Part shown: in pieces, positions 6,470 to 9,284 of the stretch
How positions within the stretch are numbered: position 1 is the stretch's first letter
Layout of the letters: each line of letters starts with the position of its first letter
Assembly (NCBI GenBank): GCA_023429135.1
Contig: JAEYWD010000093.1
Span: 1 to 9,284, forward strand
Length of the DNA: 9,284 nt
Direction of reading: 5' to 3'
From: Bacteroidota bacterium
Lineage (GTDB): Bacteria > Bacteroidota > Bacteroidia > Bacteroidales > JAAUTT01
Made by a program: the position numbers and the translations under genes
Notes under the pieces: generated by a model
Seen by the model: only the letters and a program-made list of their open reading frames with translations
Told to the model about the DNA's origin: nothing
The model's database searches: none

Positions 6470-7386
6470 GGTGTATTATACTTTTGGCGGAACTTCAGCA
6501 ACGAAATCCGATTCCCTGTATAAATGGTTTCGATAATTTCGATGTTGTTCAAACTGCGCACCGGCATGGTAAGCTTATTGATAAATTCCTGTTTGTTAAA
6601 CAATTCCATTCCAATATTTTCATCGTCGTACATCTGGTAAATCTGGGCATTTTCGGCAATCATCTGGTCGAGTTGTTTGCGGCGTTTTGCCCAGTCGGTT
6701 TTGTTTGCTTTCGAGAAATAATGAATCATCAACGCATAATCATTGGTTTTGAGATGAATTCCTTCCTTTGGCAAATTAAGAAACCGTGTAATAGTATCCA
6801 CCTTGTAATAGGCCGCTTTCACAACAAACCGGATCTTTTTTTCGCGTGTAGTGATTGAAAAGCATCCATTTTTGCACCAGAGGTGCCGGGGCGACTGGTT
6901 CTCTTTCAACAACACAATCTCGATTGGCTGATTAATGGTGGCGGCATTTTTATCCGGGTCGACAAAACAGAACTCGTAAGTTTTTGGCCGGATCAGATAG
7001 TAAGTTGTTGACATAACCAACAATCCCAAAGCCAGGTAGAGCATCCACTTTATCGCCTTAATTTTGCGGAGCAAAACAGTATCAGGCTCTTCTTTAATCT
7101 CGTGCTTCAGTTTAAAATCGTTCCAGTCGGTATAACCCGCATATTTGCTCAAAAGATTCAGGATATCGATGCGCGGAAGTTTGCTGTTTTCGTCCTTGAT
7201 GTGCGTATAAAACCATTTCTCACTGATCCGTCCTTTTACTTTTTGCTCCAGGTCTTCCTGAAAATATACGATCTCCTGCCCCTTCCAGCTCCCGATATCG
7301 GGATTAATGCCCGGCACCGACTGTTGCAAAGTTGCAGCAACCTGCTTTTTTAAAAGGCCAAAGTATAGGAGATCGTTTTCGGACAT
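6466..7386 (-). CDS. Single-pass membrane protein with Bacteroidota-type cytoplasmic N-terminal domain, function unknown
   Basis: This 306-residue protein has no signal peptide. Residues 1-110 form a predicted cytoplasmic domain containing W35-KGQEIVYFQEDL and then ISEKWFYTHIK (54-64), LPRIDILNLLSKYAGY (70-85) and TDWNDF. I recall very similar wording at the N-terminus of many uncharacterised Bacteroidota proteins. A membrane helix lies at about 113-132, and residues 133-306 should be periplasmic, with Cys140, Cys171 and Cys175. The layout (cytoplasmic module, one helix, exported domain) is that of transmembrane signalling proteins such as anti-sigma factors or one-component regulators, but I see no proven DNA-binding or sigma-binding motif, so that role is speculative. 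It overlaps the lipoprotein gene by 4 nt and diverges from the YfbK-like gene across 149 nt of operator-rich DNA. Confidence 0.8.
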   Translation of the reverse strand: MSENDLLYFGLLKKQVAATLQQSVPGINPDIGSWKGQEIVYFQEDLEQKVKGRISEKWFYTHIKDENSKLPRIDILNLLSKYAGYTDWNDFKLKHEIKEEPDTVLLRKIKAIKWMLYLALGLLVMSTTYYLIRPKTYEFCFVDPDKNAATINQPIEIVLLKENQSPRHLWCKNGCFSITTREKKIRFVVKAAYYKVDTITRFLNLPKEGIHLKTNDYALMIHYFSKANKTDWAKRRKQLDQMIAENAQIYQMYDDENIGMELFNKQEFINKLTMPVRSLNNIEIIETIYTGNRISLLKFRQKYNTP

Positions 7387-7414
7387 TCTTATTTAAAATG
7401 AAACATTCACAGGT

Positions 7415-7474
7415 TTTGTAAAACGTTTTACAAATTGTAAAATCATTCCCAAAGCGTTTACAAGCGTTCTACAA
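7415..7474. promoter_or_regulatory. 20-bp perfect palindrome plus repeated half-sites in a divergent control region
   Basis: Positions 7415-7434 (TTTGTAAAACGTTTTACAAA) are a perfect 20-bp palindrome centred on CG. The half-site recurs: TTGTAAAAT at 7435-7443, GCGTTTACAA at 7454-7463, and directly next to it GCGTTCTACAA at 7464-7474. The central AAACGTTT core resembles operators of LacI/GalR-type repressors, but no such gene is in the window. The array sits between the membrane-protein gene (minus) and the YfbK-like gene (plus), just upstream of the latter's likely promoter, so it could control both. Confidence 0.55.
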
Positions 7475-7483
7475 GAGGCCCTC

Positions 7484-7503
7484 CACAATGTGAAATAAGT
7501 TTG
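7484..7503 (+). promoter_or_regulatory. Candidate -7 element (TAAGTTTG) and CACnnnGTG motif before the YfbK-like gene
   Basis: TAAGTTTG at 7496-7503 matches the Bacteroidota -7 consensus TAnnTTTG exactly and lies 32 nt before the ATG. No convincing -33 TTG is visible at the expected distance. Overlapping its left edge, CACAATGTGAAAT (7484-7496) repeats the CACnnnGTGAAAT wording of the operator array at 2949-2999, as a single copy. Confidence 0.45.
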
Positions 7504-7535
7504 CACCATCATGTCGAACTTAATACTCTAAAATT

Positions 7536-9161
7536 ATGAAAAAGAATGAAATCTCAAAACTGGTTGCAAAGCTTGCAGGACTGTTCCAAACAATTACATT
7601 TATTATAGCTTTTTTCTGGAGTTGCACATCACCCGTCAATTTTGAAGGAGGAAATCCCAACGGCCACCCTGTTGCTTATGATACGGCCGAACCCGAACTG
7701 GTCGAAGAGGCTGAATTCAACACAGAAGAATATTCGAAAATTGCTGAAAACACCTTCCAGGAAGCATTGCAGAACCCGCTTTCGACATTCTCTATCGATG
7801 TTGATAATGCCTCGTACAGCAACGTCCGCCGTTTCCTCACCGAAGGACGACTCCCACCTGCCGATGCGGTAAGAATTGAGGAAATGATTAACTATTTCGA
7901 TTATGATTATCCGCAACCTACAGGTGAACATCCTTTTTCCATTTACAAAGAAGTGGCGGCCTGTCCCTGGAACAAGGATCATATGCTGGTGCATATCGGG
8001 CTACAGGGAAAATCGATCGACTATGAAAACCTGAAACCAAGCAACCTCGTGTTTCTGATTGATGTTTCGGGATCAATGGACGAGCCTAACAAACTGCCAC
8101 TTGTAAAAGAATCGATGGAAATACTTATTGAGAATCTGAATGATGAAGACAAGGTTGCCATAGTGGTTTATGCCGGAAACGCCGGATTAGTTCTGCCTTC
8201 GACATTGGTAAAAGAAAAGAACAAAATACTGCGGGCTCTGAACAAACTTAAAGCCGGAGGTTCAACTGCCGGAGGCGAAGGTTTGAAACTGGCCTATAAA
8301 ATCGCACAAAAGAACTTACTCCCCGACGGCAACAACCGTGTAATTCTTTGCACTGACGGCGACTTTAATGTTGGGATCAGCTCCACATCAGAACTGGTAC
8401 GGTTTATCGAAGAGAAGCGAAAGGAAGATATTTACCTAACCATTTGCGGTTTTGGAATGGGCAACTATAAGGATGGTCGCCTTGAAGAAATAAGCAATGC
8501 CGGAAACGGTAATTACTTTTACATCGATAATGACAAAGAGGCTGAGAAAGTTTTCTCGAAAGAGTTAAGGGCGAACCTGTTTACCATTGCCAAGGATGTT
8601 AAAATACAGGTGGAGTTCAACCCGCAAACGGTTGAAGCTTACCGGTTGATTGGTTACGAAAACCGGGTGCTGGCCAAAGAAGACTTTAACAACGATCAAA
8701 AAGATGCCGGAGAATTGGGTGCCGGTCACACCGTTACAGCACTGTACGAAATAGTACCCAAAGGAAAGCCTTACCCCGGTTCGAAGGTTGACAAACTAAA
8801 ATATCAGGAAACACCAGTTACTTCTCAAGTTAATTCAAAAGACCTACTCACCTTAAAGCTCCGTTATAAACCCATAAAAAGTGAAAACAGTAATTTGCTT
8901 TCGGAGATTATAACTTTAAAGGATATTACAAAAAAACCTTCTGCTGATTTCAGGTTTTCGGCAGCAGTGGCAGAATTTGGGATGTTGCTGATGAAATCGG
9001 AGTTTAAGGGAAAATCTTCGTTCAGCCAAATTTCAGAACTTGTAAAAGAAACAAACAACGACCCCGAAAAAGAAGAATTTGTGGAACTGATCCGGGGGGC
9101 AGAAGAAATCTCTGCAAGTTTATCTGCGGGTAAGTGTCCTATTACCATTGTGATGCCATAG
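7536..9161 (+). CDS. YfbK-like vWA-domain lipoprotein
   Basis: This 541-residue protein has a hydrophobic signal segment (about 13-29) ending WSC, so Cys30 is a likely lipidation site, although -3 is Phe rather than the classical Leu. The domain order is that of the YfbK family. A vWF_A_N-type region (about 70-165) contains PLSTFSIDVDNASYSNVRRFL and IEEMINYFDYDY. The vWA domain (about 168-345) has a complete metal-site set: D176, S178 and S180 in DVSGS, T244 in GGST, and D274 in CTDGD. A YfbK C-terminal (DUF3520-type) domain occupies about 355-525. The length is near that of E. coli YfbK. The intact metal site suggests divalent-cation-dependent protein binding at the envelope; the partner is unknown. 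The last residues (AGKCPITIVMP) extend past the usual domain end and look atypical, including a lone Cys. The gene stands alone on its strand and diverges from the unknown membrane/lipoprotein pair. Confidence 0.95.
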   Translation: MKKNEISKLVAKLAGLFQTITFIIAFFWSCTSPVNFEGGNPNGHPVAYDTAEPELVEEAEFNTEEYSKIAENTFQEALQNPLSTFSIDVDNASYSNVRRFLTEGRLPPADAVRIEEMINYFDYDYPQPTGEHPFSIYKEVAACPWNKDHMLVHIGLQGKSIDYENLKPSNLVFLIDVSGSMDEPNKLPLVKESMEILIENLNDEDKVAIVVYAGNAGLVLPSTLVKEKNKILRALNKLKAGGSTAGGEGLKLAYKIAQKNLLPDGNNRVILCTDGDFNVGISSTSELVRFIEEKRKEDIYLTICGFGMGNYKDGRLEEISNAGNGNYFYIDNDKEAEKVFSKELRANLFTIAKDVKIQVEFNPQTVEAYRLIGYENRVLAKEDFNNDQKDAGELGAGHTVTALYEIVPKGKPYPGSKVDKLKYQETPVTSQVNSKDLLTLKLRYKPIKSENSNLLSEIITLKDITKKPSADFRFSAAVAEFGMLLMKSEFKGKSSFSQISELVKETNNDPEKEEFVELIRGAEEISASLSAGKCPITIVMP

Positions 9162-9251
9162 AGGTAAATCTGGCTGTTTGGAAAGAGTAAGGACCACGAC
9201 ATTGTAAGATCTCAAGATTAAAATTAATTATTAGTCATAGCTTGGGAGAGG

Positions 9252-9284
9252 GGCTCAGTAGGCGGCTGCGCCGCCCACTGAGCC
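9252..9284. repeat. Strong GC-rich hairpin at the right window edge
   Basis: GGCTCAGT (9252-9259) pairs with ACTGAGCC (9277-9284), and GGCGGC (9261-9266) pairs with GCCGCC (9270-9275). The result is a 14-bp stem with one A-C mismatch and a TGC loop. It is much richer in GC than its surroundings. It lies 90 nt after the YfbK-like gene and could be that gene's terminator, but the window stops at the last paired base, so no T-run can be checked. An interspersed palindromic element is equally possible. The rest of 9162-9251 shows nothing recognisable. Confidence 0.55.

Noticed and set aside
7511..7531. Six-codon leader ORF (MSNLIL) just before the YfbK-like gene
   Set aside because: It begins close to the predicted transcription start, but such short frames are common by chance and no attenuator structure follows it.

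Overview
The window looks like chromosomal DNA from a member of the Bacteroidota. The evidence is a TPR-containing LytS-type sensor kinase with a LytTR response regulator, lipoprotein-like signal peptides, candidate promoters of the TTG...TAnnTTTG type, little Shine-Dalgarno signal, and a left-end intergenic repeat of a kind I recall from this phylum. A Marinilabiliales/Prolixibacteraceae-like source is plausible, but that is a guess. There are no rRNA, tRNA, CRISPR, transposase or phage genes.

Layout. (1) 1-297 is non-coding, with a perfect 10-bp hairpin inside a probable interspersed repeat, a bulged inverted repeat, and a weak terminator for the next operon. (2) 298-2875, minus strand, is a three-gene operon read right to left: a von Willebrand A (vWA) protein with a degenerate metal site, a SIMPL/DUF541 protein split by a -1 frameshift at an A7-G run, and a small secreted protein with two EF-hand-like loops. 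(3) 2876-3104 is a divergent control region with three 9-bp sites spaced exactly 21 bp apart. (4) 3105-5815, plus strand, is a two-component pair whose stop and start codons overlap. (5) 5831-7386, minus strand, is a translationally coupled pair of unknown function: a single-pass membrane protein followed by a lipoprotein. (6) 7387-7535 is a second divergent control region with a 20-bp perfect palindrome and extra half-sites. (7) 7536-9161, plus strand, is a YfbK-type vWA lipoprotein with an intact MIDAS. (8) 9162-9284 ends in a strong GC-rich hairpin cut by the window edge.

How the genes may work together (inference). Nearly every product is predicted to be exported or membrane-bound, and two are vWA proteins, so the locus reads as an envelope module. 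The kinase has periplasmic TPRs and would phosphorylate the LytTR regulator. The 9-bp repeats with 12-bp spacers match the usual LytTR operator geometry and lie just upstream of the likely promoter of the vWA-SIMPL operon, so that operon is the best candidate target. The unknown pair and the YfbK-like gene share a second divergent control region and may form a second unit. One further copy of the CACnnnGTGAAAT motif in that region is a tentative link between the halves. The two observations I would check first are the SIMPL frameshift on a dnaX-like slippery heptamer and the 21-bp-phased operator.
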